DNA from: Bog-756 sp963718405
GTDB lineage: Bacteria > Actinomycetota > Acidimicrobiia > Acidimicrobiales > RAAP-2
Direction of reading: 5' to 3'
NCBI GenBank assembly: GCA_963718405.1
Contig: CAVQYZ010000003.1
Location: 248,001 to 312,000, forward strand
DNA: 64,000 bases
This document shows positions 38,651-48,358 of this stretch, in pieces. Numbering within the stretch: the first letter of the stretch is position 1; every line of letters starts with the position of its first letter. The notes below the pieces were generated by a model. It had not been told where the DNA came from and searched no databases. It worked only from the letters and a program-made list of their open reading frames with translations. The translations under genes and the position numbers were made by a program.

Positions 38651-41062
38651 GCAGGGTGCCGCGCCAGACGGGGGTCCGGTGGCGGCGTCGGTCGGCCCTG
38701 GTGGTGGCTATGGTCGTCGCCGCAGCCTCCCTGACCGTGATCGGGGTCTCGTCGCCCGCCTCGCTGTCGGTGGCCAAAGCCGGAGCGGCGGCGGCCTGCC
38801 AGAGCGACGGATCGGGAGGCTGCACCACCACCCTGCCCTGCGCCGGTGGAGCCTGTCCGACCATCGACGCCACCCCGGTCACCGATCTGAGCGACGGGCA
38901 GTTCATCTACGTCAAGGCCAGCCACTTTCCCACCGGTGACACCATGCGGGTGGCCATCTGCTCCACCCAGTACTCGCCGTCCCTCGACCCGGCCGACCCG
39001 AACTGCCTGAACGGGCTGTGGGAGGCCGACTACTGGTCGCCGACCCAGGTTCCCATCGCCCAGGACCCGTCCCAGGCCAACCTCACCGAGGTGTCCCTAC
39101 CGGCCTTCTACGACCAGTCAGGAGGCGGCGACAGTCCGTTGCCGTCCCATGACGTCCTCAACGCCAACGGCGTGGGAAAGGGGTTCTTCTGCGACAACAC
39201 CACCGATCCCTGTGCTCTCGAGGTGACCGAGGAAGTGGGCACCGGGGTGGGGGACGGACCTCCCGACACCAACGCCAACACGGCCATCTTCCCTCTCACC
39301 TTCCAGGCCCAGTCGTCCGGATGCCCATCGACCGACCCGGCCGTCAACACCGACAGTTCCTTCAGCCTCGAGCACTTCCTGCCGACCGCGGTGGACGCCA
39401 CCTGCGCCGGCGCCGGCGGAGTGGTGGCCCTCAACACCGCCACCGACAATCTGTCCGCGGTGTCCAACCTCACGAGCCCGTGGCGGCTCCGAGGTGGCCT
39501 TCATCGACGATCCCGGCGACCCGCAGGTCCAGGCCCTGTTGGCCAAAAAGTCCTACACCTACATCCCGATAGCGGTGTCGGCGACGGTGGTGGGCTTTCT
39601 GGCCGGCCAGAACTTCGAGGGCCAGATTCCCTACCCCTTGTCGGAGTACAACCTCACCCCCAACATGGTGTCCGGATTGATCACCTCGGAGTACCAGACC
39701 CCGGACGGCTCGCCGGAGCAGGTCGGCTCCCAGGAGGTGCCGGCCGAGTCGGACAACCTCACCCCGCCCCTCAACTGTGCGGACCTCTTCGAGTGTCCCA
39801 ACAATCAGGGGCTCCAGGTGTACAACGAGATGAGCTACAACACCTTCGCCCTGTTGAACCCGTCCACCACCAACGTGATCGGCCCGCAGGAGTTCGGCTC
39901 CTTCATGTCCAACGTGTCCACCGGTTCGAGCTACCAGGTGACCAACTGGATCTGCAAAGCTCCCAACGCTCCGATCACGGTGAGGGTGGACGAGAAGACC
40001 ACGCCGCACGGCGCGTACCACATGGTGAATCAGAAATTGACCGACACCCATGTCGCCGGCACCACCCTGACGACACCGCCGAACGGGACCAGCATCTGGC
40101 CGCCCTACACCACCAAGGCCCAGCCTGACGGGCCGGCCTGGGTCTTCCCCACCTGCCAGGGATACTCCACCTTTCCGGCTCTGGCCAGTGAGGAAACCGA
40201 CTACAGCGAGTCGCAGAATCCGGCCTTCCAGGCCAAGTCGATCCGAGCGTTCGCCTACGGGGGAAGCGTGGTACCGCAGCTGACCAACGTCCCCTACGCC
40301 GGGTTCGGCGTGATGGACTCGTCGGAAGCCGACTTCAACGGTCTCAACTCCGCCAACCTGCAGAACGCCGACGGACACTTCGTCTATCCCTCGACGGCGA
40401 ACATCGAGTCCGCGGCGGACCAGGTGACGCCGTGTGCCGCCGGCCAAGCCACCTGCCCGGTAGGCACCTTCGACATCAACTATGCCAGCACGGCCAGCTC
40501 GTCCAGCTACCCCATGCCCGACATCACCTACGCCGTGGTTTCGTCGAAGAAGCAGCCGACGGCCACGGAGAAGTCTCTGAAGGAACTCCTCACCAATCTG
40601 GTGACCTACTCCCACGGTTCGACCCTCCCCGAGGGCTATGCCCCGCTCACCACCGCCCTGTACCAGGCCGCGGTGACCGACATCGCCAACCTGGGAGTCT
40701 CGCCCCCCAAGACCACGTCTCCTTCGTCAGCGACCACGACCACCGGGGCCACCGGCACCTCCGGCGGGACGAACGGCACGGACGGATCGGGTGGTGCGCC
40801 CGGCTCGAATACGGCGCGGGTCCGGCTTCCGGCCACCGCCCCCGCCAAGGCCCATTCCGGCAAGGGCTCCACTTCGACCCCTGCGAAGCCGTTCCCCTCG
40901 TTCGTGGCCTTGTTGGGCCTCGACCAGGCCTCGCGGTACCTGCTGCCGTTCCTGTTGGTGCTGGCCGGATTGTGCCTCATCGCCGGCCCGCTGTTGTACT
41001 TCCTCCCGGCCCTGAGACGCCGGCGTCGCAAGGGCGGCGGGCTGCAGGTCGAATCGGAATGA
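38647..41062 (+). CDS. Surface protein with neocarzinostatin-like N-domain, C-terminal anchor; frameshift near 39481
   Basis: About 804 residues when the frame change near 39481 (AGCCCGTGGCGGCTCC, one surplus base) is bridged. A signal sequence (ALVVAMVVAAASLTVIG) is followed by a neocarzinostatin-like Ig fold (residues about 75-110: PVTDLSDGQFIYVKASHFP, GDTMRVAICST). A large ectodomain follows that loosely recalls PstS-like binding folds (VTNWICKAPNAPITVRVDE). The C-terminus has a Ser/Thr/Gly linker, helix YLLPFLLVLAGLCLIAGPLL and RRRRRKG. It overlaps the pstS-like gene by four bases and the next gene by four. No known function; the layout copies that of its PstS neighbour. Confidence 0.75.
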
Positions 41063-42087
41063 GTGCCCCCATGCCCAACTTCGGCGTCACTACCGCGCCG
41101 CCGGCGCCTGGTAGCGACCGTCAGATCCCCTATGGCCCACCGTTGTCCGGGCACGGTGACGAGGATCCCTTCGGTCCCCAGTCGGATCCCTCCAGGTCGA
41201 ACGTTCACAACTACGACGACTACTACGACGACGAACCCGCCCGCCGTGGGCGTCTACCGGACCTGCCCTACCTGAAGATGACCGCCATGTCGGTGTTCGG
41301 GGTGGGCCTGCTCATCGTGCTCTTCGTCGTCTACCTCTTTGCCTTCACCCCCCTCAGCGCCAGCCGGAACCAACAGCGCCTGGCTCAGACGCTGGCCGGG
41401 CAGACCATCGGGGTCTTCAAGCTGACGACCGGTCGGGCTCCGGCCAACGGGCAACCGCTGGGGATCCTGTCGATCCCGACTCTCCACCTCCAACAGGTGG
41501 TCGTGGAGGGAACCACCGCCGCGGACCTGATGAACGGTCCGGGGCTCATGCCGCTCACCGCCCTTCCGGGTGCGCCGGGCAACTCCGTCATAGCGGCGCG
41601 CCGGGTGACGTTCGGCGCACCGTTCGGAGCGCTCGACACCCTGCAGGCCGGCGACCGCATTCGGATGGTGGACGGTCTCGGGACCTTCAACTACCGGGTC
41701 GTCCGAACACTCCAGGTGGCGGCGGGACAACACGACGTGGTGGTTCCCACGCAGCAGAACCGCCTCACCCTGGTGACGTCCAACGGTGGTTTCGCCCCGA
41801 ACGGTCGGCTGGTGGTCGAGGCCAAGCTGGTGGGGCAGCCATGGGCCGGGCCCAGTCCCCGAGTGGCCATTCCCCACGACGAGTTGGGGCTGAGTGGTGA
41901 TTCTGCGGCCGGTGGGCTGGCTGTGGTGTGGTCCCTGCTGACGCTGATAGTCCTGGTGGGAGCGGTTGTGGCGGTGTGGCGCTGGCGTCGGCCGGCCCTC
42001 ATCTACGTGTTCGCCGCGCCGGTGGTGGTGGCCTGTGGGCTACTGGCCTGCGAGAGCGTGGCCCGGGCCTTGCCGGCCACGTTTTGA
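41059..42087 (+). CDS. Sortase-fold protein lacking the catalytic His and Cys
   Basis: 342 residues. A polar, Asp/Tyr-rich N-terminus (NYDDYYDDEP) leads to a transmembrane helix (78-96) and then a class E/D-like sortase barrel: LGILSIPTLHLQQVVVEGT, LMPLTALPGAPGNSVIAARR, GAPFGALDTLQAGDRI, RLTLVTSNGG and R250 in NGRLVVEAKL. In active sortases the second motif reads VIAGHR and the fourth LVTC. Here Arg181 replaces the His and Ser241 replaces the Cys, while the catalytic Arg remains. Two further helices follow (286-306, 314-334). It is probably not a transpeptidase. It overlaps the preceding surface-protein gene by four bases, so it is co-expressed with the Pst proteins. Confidence 0.8.
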   Translation: MSAPMPNFGVTTAPPAPGSDRQIPYGPPLSGHGDEDPFGPQSDPSRSNVHNYDDYYDDEPARRGRLPDLPYLKMTAMSVFGVGLLIVLFVVYLFAFTPLSASRNQQRLAQTLAGQTIGVFKLTTGRAPANGQPLGILSIPTLHLQQVVVEGTTAADLMNGPGLMPLTALPGAPGNSVIAARRVTFGAPFGALDTLQAGDRIRMVDGLGTFNYRVVRTLQVAAGQHDVVVPTQQNRLTLVTSNGGFAPNGRLVVEAKLVGQPWAGPSPRVAIPHDELGLSGDSAAGGLAVVWSLLTLIVLVGAVVAVWRWRRPALIYVFAAPVVVACGLLACESVARALPATF

Positions 42088-42157
42088 CCGCCCCGTCCTG
42101 ACCCCTCTCCTCGATGGCCGGCGGTGGGGTGACCCCCGTCCCCGGGGCGCACACCTT

Positions 42158-42179
42158 CGTCACCAAGAGTTCATCGGGA
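42158..42179 (+). promoter_or_regulatory. Candidate PHO box upstream of the third PstS-like gene
   Basis: CGTCACCAAGA is followed directly by GTTCATCGGGA, two 11-bp units sharing TCA-C at the same positions. This resembles the GTTCACC-type direct repeats bound by actinobacterial PhoP. It lies about 120 bp before the start codon, so this gene may have its own phosphate-controlled promoter. Confidence 0.45.
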
Positions 42180-42296
42180 CAGCACTCATCCGTGACGTTG
42201 CGATTACTTGGGATTCGTACCATGCCTCCGAAGGCCGCGATCCGGCAGGTTTGGGGTGCCCGGCCTTCTCGTCCCCCTACAGAGGAGAACCTGACT

Positions 42297-43862
42297 ATGT
42301 TTCAAAAGTTATTCACCCGTCGGAGGGCTGTGGCTGTGGCCACCGTCGCTCTCGGCTTTTCTGGGATGTCGCTGGCATTCGCCGGTGTATCCGGAGCCGC
42401 CGACGCCAATCCGAATGCCAGCCTGATCGTCGGCAGCGGCTCCAACACCGCTTACGCCCTGATGGTGGCCGAAGGAGACCTGTTCAACTCGGCTCCCGGC
42501 TGTGACCTGACCGGCGCCGGCGCCGACTACATCAACATGAACTGCGGGACCGATCCGGTGGCCCCGGGCGATGCCCAGGTCAACGCGCTGAACTCCGGTG
42601 AGAACGGCTACGCCCAGGCTCTGGAGAACCCCTACAACGACTACACCGTGCAGGCACCGGCGGTCGGCTCGGGTAGCGGCGTCAACCAGCTCAACGGAGC
42701 CGGCTTCCAGCCCAACTACGCCCGGTCGTCGGGTAACCCCGCGGCTTCCAACGGCACCGCCAACCAGAACTACGTCGCCTACGCGGTGGACGGGGTCAGC
42801 TGGACCGCCTTCAGTGGCGAGGGCACGACCCACTATCCGGCGTACTACGTCCCGACCCTGACCATGGCCCAGCTCACCAACATCTGGGCCGGCACCGTCC
42901 CGGCGTGCACCAAGACCGTCAACGGCAAGAGCACGGCTATCGCCGCCAATGACTGGGCCTGCCTGGACACCGCCAGCTCGTTGACCACGGCGGTCTACGC
43001 CGCAGTGCACGCCCCGATCGACTGCTACATTCCGCAGGCCGGTTCGGGCACGGCGGGCACCTGGGCCACCGACTTCGGGTACAACAAGAAGGAGACCACC
43101 GGTGGCTGCCTGAGCACCGAGAGCAAGGGCACCGCGGCCTCGCACATCAACCTGTTCGAGAACCAGATGGCCCAGATTGCCAGCGGCAAGGTCAACGGTG
43201 TCACCAACACCGACCAGCCCCGGGCTATCTACTTCATGTCGTACGGGAAGTTCAAGGCCACCTGCACGTCGATCACGGCGGCCAAGTCCAGCCCGTTGAC
43301 GGCCATCACCGGCAAGTGCGCAGGCGCCACGAAGTACACCACGCAGCTCGGTGACATCACCAGCGGTAGCCCGGCCAAGACCCTGGCGCCCAGCCAGAGT
43401 GACATCCAGGGCCTCGGTGGCGGTGCCTACACCGCGGGAGACGAGTTCCCGGTGCTGCGCAACCTGTACAACGTGTACAACAACTCCAACTCCTCCAACC
43501 CGGCCAACCAGGCCACGCTCAACTTGGTCAGTGAGTATGGATTCATCTGCAAGCCAGGTACCGTTGGCGACTACGACCCGCTGACCGGTGTGAACTACCG
43601 GACGGAGATCGAGTCGAACATCCTCAAGCAGGGTTTCTATCCGCTGGACACCAGTGACGCGAAGCCCTTCAAGGAGGAGCCCACGGCTCTGAACTTCCCG
43701 GCGTCGATCACCGACACCTACTACACGGATGTCGACCAGACCCTCACCGCCGAGCATGGAACTGGCGTTGGATCGGCCACGACGGCCGGTAACGGAATCC
43801 CGACTGCGGATACCAACAGCCCCAGCAACCCCTACGGGTTCTGCTTGACCACCAACGGTTGA
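42297..43862 (+). CDS. Secreted PstS-like substrate-binding protein
   Basis: 521 residues. The signal peptide is RRRAVAVATVALGFSGMSLAF with cleavage near GVSGAADA. The binding fold begins LIVGSGSNTAYALM, and a loop IPQAGSGTAGTWATDFG resembles the GSGTxxTF phosphate loop of PstS. Many Asn, Tyr and Ser residues and six or more cysteines suggest an extracellular protein. It has no lipobox, C-terminal helix or sorting signal, unlike the two anchored proteins upstream. A strong ribosome site (AGAGGAG) precedes ATG 42297, and a terminator follows, so it is probably made at a high level. Ligand unproven; phosphate is likely. Confidence 0.75.
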   Translation: MFQKLFTRRRAVAVATVALGFSGMSLAFAGVSGAADANPNASLIVGSGSNTAYALMVAEGDLFNSAPGCDLTGAGADYINMNCGTDPVAPGDAQVNALNSGENGYAQALENPYNDYTVQAPAVGSGSGVNQLNGAGFQPNYARSSGNPAASNGTANQNYVAYAVDGVSWTAFSGEGTTHYPAYYVPTLTMAQLTNIWAGTVPACTKTVNGKSTAIAANDWACLDTASSLTTAVYAAVHAPIDCYIPQAGSGTAGTWATDFGYNKKETTGGCLSTESKGTAASHINLFENQMAQIASGKVNGVTNTDQPRAIYFMSYGKFKATCTSITAAKSSPLTAITGKCAGATKYTTQLGDITSGSPAKTLAPSQSDIQGLGGGAYTAGDEFPVLRNLYNVYNNSNSSNPANQATLNLVSEYGFICKPGTVGDYDPLTGVNYRTEIESNILKQGFYPLDTSDAKPFKEEPTALNFPASITDTYYTDVDQTLTAEHGTGVGSATTAGNGIPTADTNSPSNPYGFCLTTNG

Positions 43863-43937
43863 GCGGTCGGAAACGCAGTACCAGTAACAAAGTTGTAAAG
43901 CAGTAGCACCACGGAGCATCCGTAAGGATGCAGTTCA

Positions 43938-43973
43938 GAGGGGGTCCGGCTCAGCCGGACCCCCTCTTCCGTT
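43938..43973 (+). terminator. Strong terminator closing the phosphate cluster
   Basis: GAGGGGGTCCGGCT (43938-43951) is the perfect complement of 43953-43966; in practice a 12-bp stem with a CTCAG loop. A short pyrimidine run (TTCCGTTT) follows. It lies 76 bp after the last PstS-like gene. Confidence 0.85.
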
Positions 43974-44220
43974 TCCCGGCGCGGCTTCGGATTGACCCGA
44001 TGGGCGCTGGGGCCTACCATGACCGCGGAAGCGGGGTAGATCGTCCGGCAGCCGGACCACGGCGGCGGACCACACAGGGAGATCTACGAATTGGCGGCTA
44101 TGGGAGGGGACTGGCATTCGGCGGCGAGGATCACAGCCATTCGACCGTCCATGATCCGTGTTCCCGAGCGCGCGTTCGTGTACCGTTTGTCCACGTACCA
44201 GTGATGGCGCAAAAGATCGA

Positions 44221-44251
44221 AGTTGCGAACGGGACTGCAGGGTTCGCAACT
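44221..44251. repeat. 10-bp inverted repeat
   Basis: AGTTGCGAAC (44221-44230) and GTTCGCAACT (44242-44251) form a perfect 10-bp stem with an 11-nt loop. It has no T run, so it is not an obvious terminator; a regulator site or RNA structure is possible. Confidence 0.5.
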
Positions 44252-44377
44252 CATCATCCACCGGGTCCCCCGACGCTGGCTGCCCCCCTGCCCCTCGTGG
44301 TAGTCGGCGCCGGGGACCCGGCGGGCTCTCCAGCCCGCACCCGGCTCACGGACCGGAGTCACACCCGCTGAGTTGGT

Positions 44378-44400
44378 TGGCCCCGGGGCGGCCGGGGCCA
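44378..44400 (-). terminator. Probable terminator after leuD
   Basis: TGGCCCCGG (44378-44386) pairs with CCGGGGCCA (44392-44400), a 9-bp GC stem with a GGCGG loop, 78 bp past the leuD stop on the minus strand. There is no T tract. A second stem lies further on at 44321-44338 (GCGGGCT/AGCCCGC). Confidence 0.45.
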
Positions 44401-44477
44401 CACGATCAGAACCCTTTGTTCGGTCGGTAACGCGGGAGCCGGCGTTCAGTGACGCTGGAGACCGGTTGCCCGACCAC

Positions 44478-45070
44478 TCAGTGTGTCGACGGCAACCACG
44501 ACGGTCGAGAGGCCTCGTAACTCTCGATCTCGTCCTCGTAGCGCAGGGTCAGGCCGATGTCATCCCAGCCGTTCACCAGGCGGGCCCGGGTGAACTCGTC
44601 GAGCGGGAAGGTGGTCTCGATGCGGGCGGACAGCGCTTCGAGCGTGCCCCGCTCGATGTCGATGGTGATCTGCATGGTGGGCTCGGCCGCCACCGCGTCC
44701 AGCAGGGTGCGCCCTACGGCCGCCTCCACCTGAACCGGGACCAGTCCGGCCTTGGTGCAGTTGTTCCGGAAGATGTCGGCGAACCCCGGTGCGATTACCG
44801 CCTCGAAGCCGTAATCCTGAAGGGCCCACACCGCGTGCTCCCGCGACGAGCCGGTGCCGAAGTTGGGACCAGCCACCAGGATGGTGGCCCCGGCGAACTC
44901 CTCCCGATTCAGTACGAAGTCGCGGTCGTCGCGCCACTCGGCGAACAGCCCGGCGCCGAAGCCGGTCCGCTCGACCCGCTTCAACCAGTCGGAGGGGATG
45001 ATCTGGTCGGTGTCGACGTTCGACCGGTCCAAGGGGACCGCCCGCCCACTGACCAGCTGCATGGCCCGCA

Positions 45071-45071
<1 letters not shown>
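44478..45071 (-). CDS. leuD: 3-isopropylmalate dehydratase small subunit
   Basis: 197 residues. RSNVDTDQIIPSDWLKRVE and VAGPNFGTGSSREHAVWAL are the hallmark swivelling-domain segments of LeuD, with FADIFRNNCTKAGL. With LeuC it isomerises 2-isopropylmalate to 3-isopropylmalate in leucine synthesis. Its start overlaps the leuC stop by one base (TGATG). Confidence 0.96.
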
Positions 45072-46519
<1,448 letters not shown>

Positions 46520-46524
46520 CGGTC

Positions 46525-47010
46525 TCAGTTCCCTACGTCGACGATCTCTACTTTGAGGGTACCTCCGGGGGCCGCGTACTCCACCGCGTCACCCTTGGTG
46601 TGGCCCAGCAGGGCCTGACCCAACGGCGAGCCCGGCGATACCACGGTCAGGTCGCCCTGGCGCTCTTCGATGGAGCCCACGAAGAAGGCGGTGGTCTCAT
46701 CCTCGTCGTCGCCGTCATAGCGGAGGGTCACCACCGACCCCGGGGCCACCGTCCCATCGGCCGACTGGCTGGCATCCACCACCGTGGCCGTCTTGAGGAG
46801 CCGCTGCAGCTGACGGATGCGGGACTCCATCTTCCCCTGGGCGTCCTTGGCGGCGTGGTAGTCGCCGTTCTCCGAGAGGTCGCCGAGGGCCCGGGCGGTC
46901 TCGATGGCCGCGGCGATCTCCACCCGACCCCGGGTGGTCAGGTCCTCGAGTTCGGCCTGTAACCGGTCGTAGGTGTCGCGGGTCAGCTGGGAGTCGGCGG
47001 TGTCGCTCAC
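46525..47010 (-). CDS. greA: Transcription elongation factor GreA
   Basis: 161 residues from GTG. The coiled-coil arm has RLQAELEDLTTRGRVEIA and the acidic tip GDLSENGDYHAAKDAQG, which delivers Mg2+ to stalled RNA polymerase for transcript cleavage. The C-terminal FKBP-like domain ends SPLGQALLGHTKGDAVEYAA. First gene of the greA-leuC-leuD unit, divergent from the UPF0104 gene. Confidence 0.95.
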   Translation of the reverse strand: MSDTADSQLTRDTYDRLQAELEDLTTRGRVEIAAAIETARALGDLSENGDYHAAKDAQGKMESRIRQLQRLLKTATVVDASQSADGTVAPGSVVTLRYDGDDEDETTAFFVGSIEERQGDLTVVSPGSPLGQALLGHTKGDAVEYAAPGGTLKVEIVDVGN

Positions 47011-47211
47011 GGTGCACCAGGGTAATAGGTGAAATGGGCATCCGGGCCCAGGACAGCCCGGTCGACTCGACCGGCCGGTCGGCCGGCCCGGGCCGACCGG
47101 GGCGAGCCGTCAGCCCTGATGTTCCCCCTCTTCGGGCACCCGTGGAATGATCTGACGGGACAGGGTGAGAAGGAGAAGCCGGAGTTTGACTGAGACTGTG
47201 GGACCGATCGG

Positions 47212-48318
47212 GTGACCGACCCGTCGCGCAGCGGCGGAACGAGCCCCCGCTCGTTCGAGGCCCAGTTCGAGAAGCAGCAGCAGACTCCCTTCCCGTGGAA
47301 GTCGCTCGTCAAGCGGTTGATCGTGGTGGTGGTGGCCGGGGTGGCGCTGTATCTGGTGCTGCCCGAGGTCATCGACGTGTTCCACGCCTGGCCCCGGCTG
47401 GTCACCCTCAACCTGCTCTGGTTCATCCCGGCCTTGCTGGCCGAGGGGATCCACTTCATCTGCACCTTCTCCCTCCAGCGCATCGCCCTCCGGACCAAGG
47501 CGTGGTTTTCGGTGATCACGGCCCAACTGGCCGGCAACGCCATCTCGCTCATCGTCCCGGGTGGGGCGGCCGCCGGTGCGGCCACCCAGTTCCGCATGCT
47601 GGCCACCAGCGGCATGGACGCCACCGACGCCGTCGGGGGGCTGACCGCCTTCTCCTTCCTGGGCATCGGAGGCCTCCTGGCTCTACCGGTGTTCGTCCTC
47701 CCCGTGGTGTTGTTCGGGTCGCCGGTCAGCCAGGGCCTGGCCGATGCCGCCATCATCGGGGCCATCGGCTTCGTGGTGTTCGTGGGGTTGGGCGCCTGGG
47801 TCATGGTGGCCGATGCACCGCTGCTGCATGCCGGCAAGTGGGCCCAGTCCATCCGCAACCGGGTGGTCCGCAAGCGCACCCCGATCATGGGCCTGCCGGA
47901 ACGCCTGTTGGAACAGCGCAATCTGATCCGCAAGGTCCTGGGCCAGCAGTGGTGGCAGGCCACGCTGTTGTCGGCCGGCCGCCTGCTCTTCGACTACCTG
48001 TGCCTGTTGTTTTCGGTCCGGGCCGTGGGCGCCCACCCGCGACCTTCCCTCATCCTGTTGGCCTACGCCGTGGCCGGCATCATCGGCCTGGTGCCCATCA
48101 CCCCGGGCGGGCTGGGCATCGTCGAGGCCAGCCTCAGCGGGTTCTTGGTCCTGGCCGGCCTGACCGGGGTCCAGGCGGTGCTGGCCACCCTGGCCTACCG
48201 GCTGGCGTCGTACTGGCTACCGCTGCTTTCGGGGCCGTTCGCCTACGGCGCCTTCAAGTACCGCTACCGCACCCCCAAGGCCCCTCCACCAATGGCCACG
48301 CAGCCCTCACCCACCTGA
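47212..48318 (+). CDS. UPF0104 / lysylphosphatidylglycerol synthase-type membrane protein
   Basis: 368 residues. A short polar N-terminus is followed by about eight hydrophobic helices, with QLAGNAISLIVPGGAAAGAA and GLVPITPGGLGIVEASLSGF. The second motif (P-I-TPGGLGxxE) is the hallmark of the flippase half of MprF and UPF0104 proteins. There is no aminoacyl-transferase domain, so lipid flipping or another transport role is more likely than lipid modification. GTG start. It is convergent with the TLP1-like gene. Confidence 0.85.
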   Translation: MTDPSRSGGTSPRSFEAQFEKQQQTPFPWKSLVKRLIVVVVAGVALYLVLPEVIDVFHAWPRLVTLNLLWFIPALLAEGIHFICTFSLQRIALRTKAWFSVITAQLAGNAISLIVPGGAAAGAATQFRMLATSGMDATDAVGGLTAFSFLGIGGLLALPVFVLPVVLFGSPVSQGLADAAIIGAIGFVVFVGLGAWVMVADAPLLHAGKWAQSIRNRVVRKRTPIMGLPERLLEQRNLIRKVLGQQWWQATLLSAGRLLFDYLCLLFSVRAVGAHPRPSLILLAYAVAGIIGLVPITPGGLGIVEASLSGFLVLAGLTGVQAVLATLAYRLASYWLPLLSGPFAYGAFKYRYRTPKAPPPMATQPSPT

Positions 48319-48358
48319 GGGCTCTGATCCGTCCCGGCGTTGTCCGCCGAGGAACCGA

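Larger units (their letters stand above)
43976..44477. other. Gene-poor region with three inverted repeats
   Basis: About 500 bases between the phosphate cluster and leuD. A 55-codon frame at 44203 (MAQKIEVANG start) is open but has no family or clear ribosome site. Hairpins occur at 44221-44251, 44321-44338 and 44378-44400. I see no tRNA or known RNA gene. It may hold an unannotated small RNA or only terminators and promoters. Confidence 0.4.

Noticed and set aside
44221..44251. tRNA-like T-arm
   Set aside because: The loop TTCGCAA lacks the conserved A after the Pu, and no acceptor or anticodon stems can be drawn around it.
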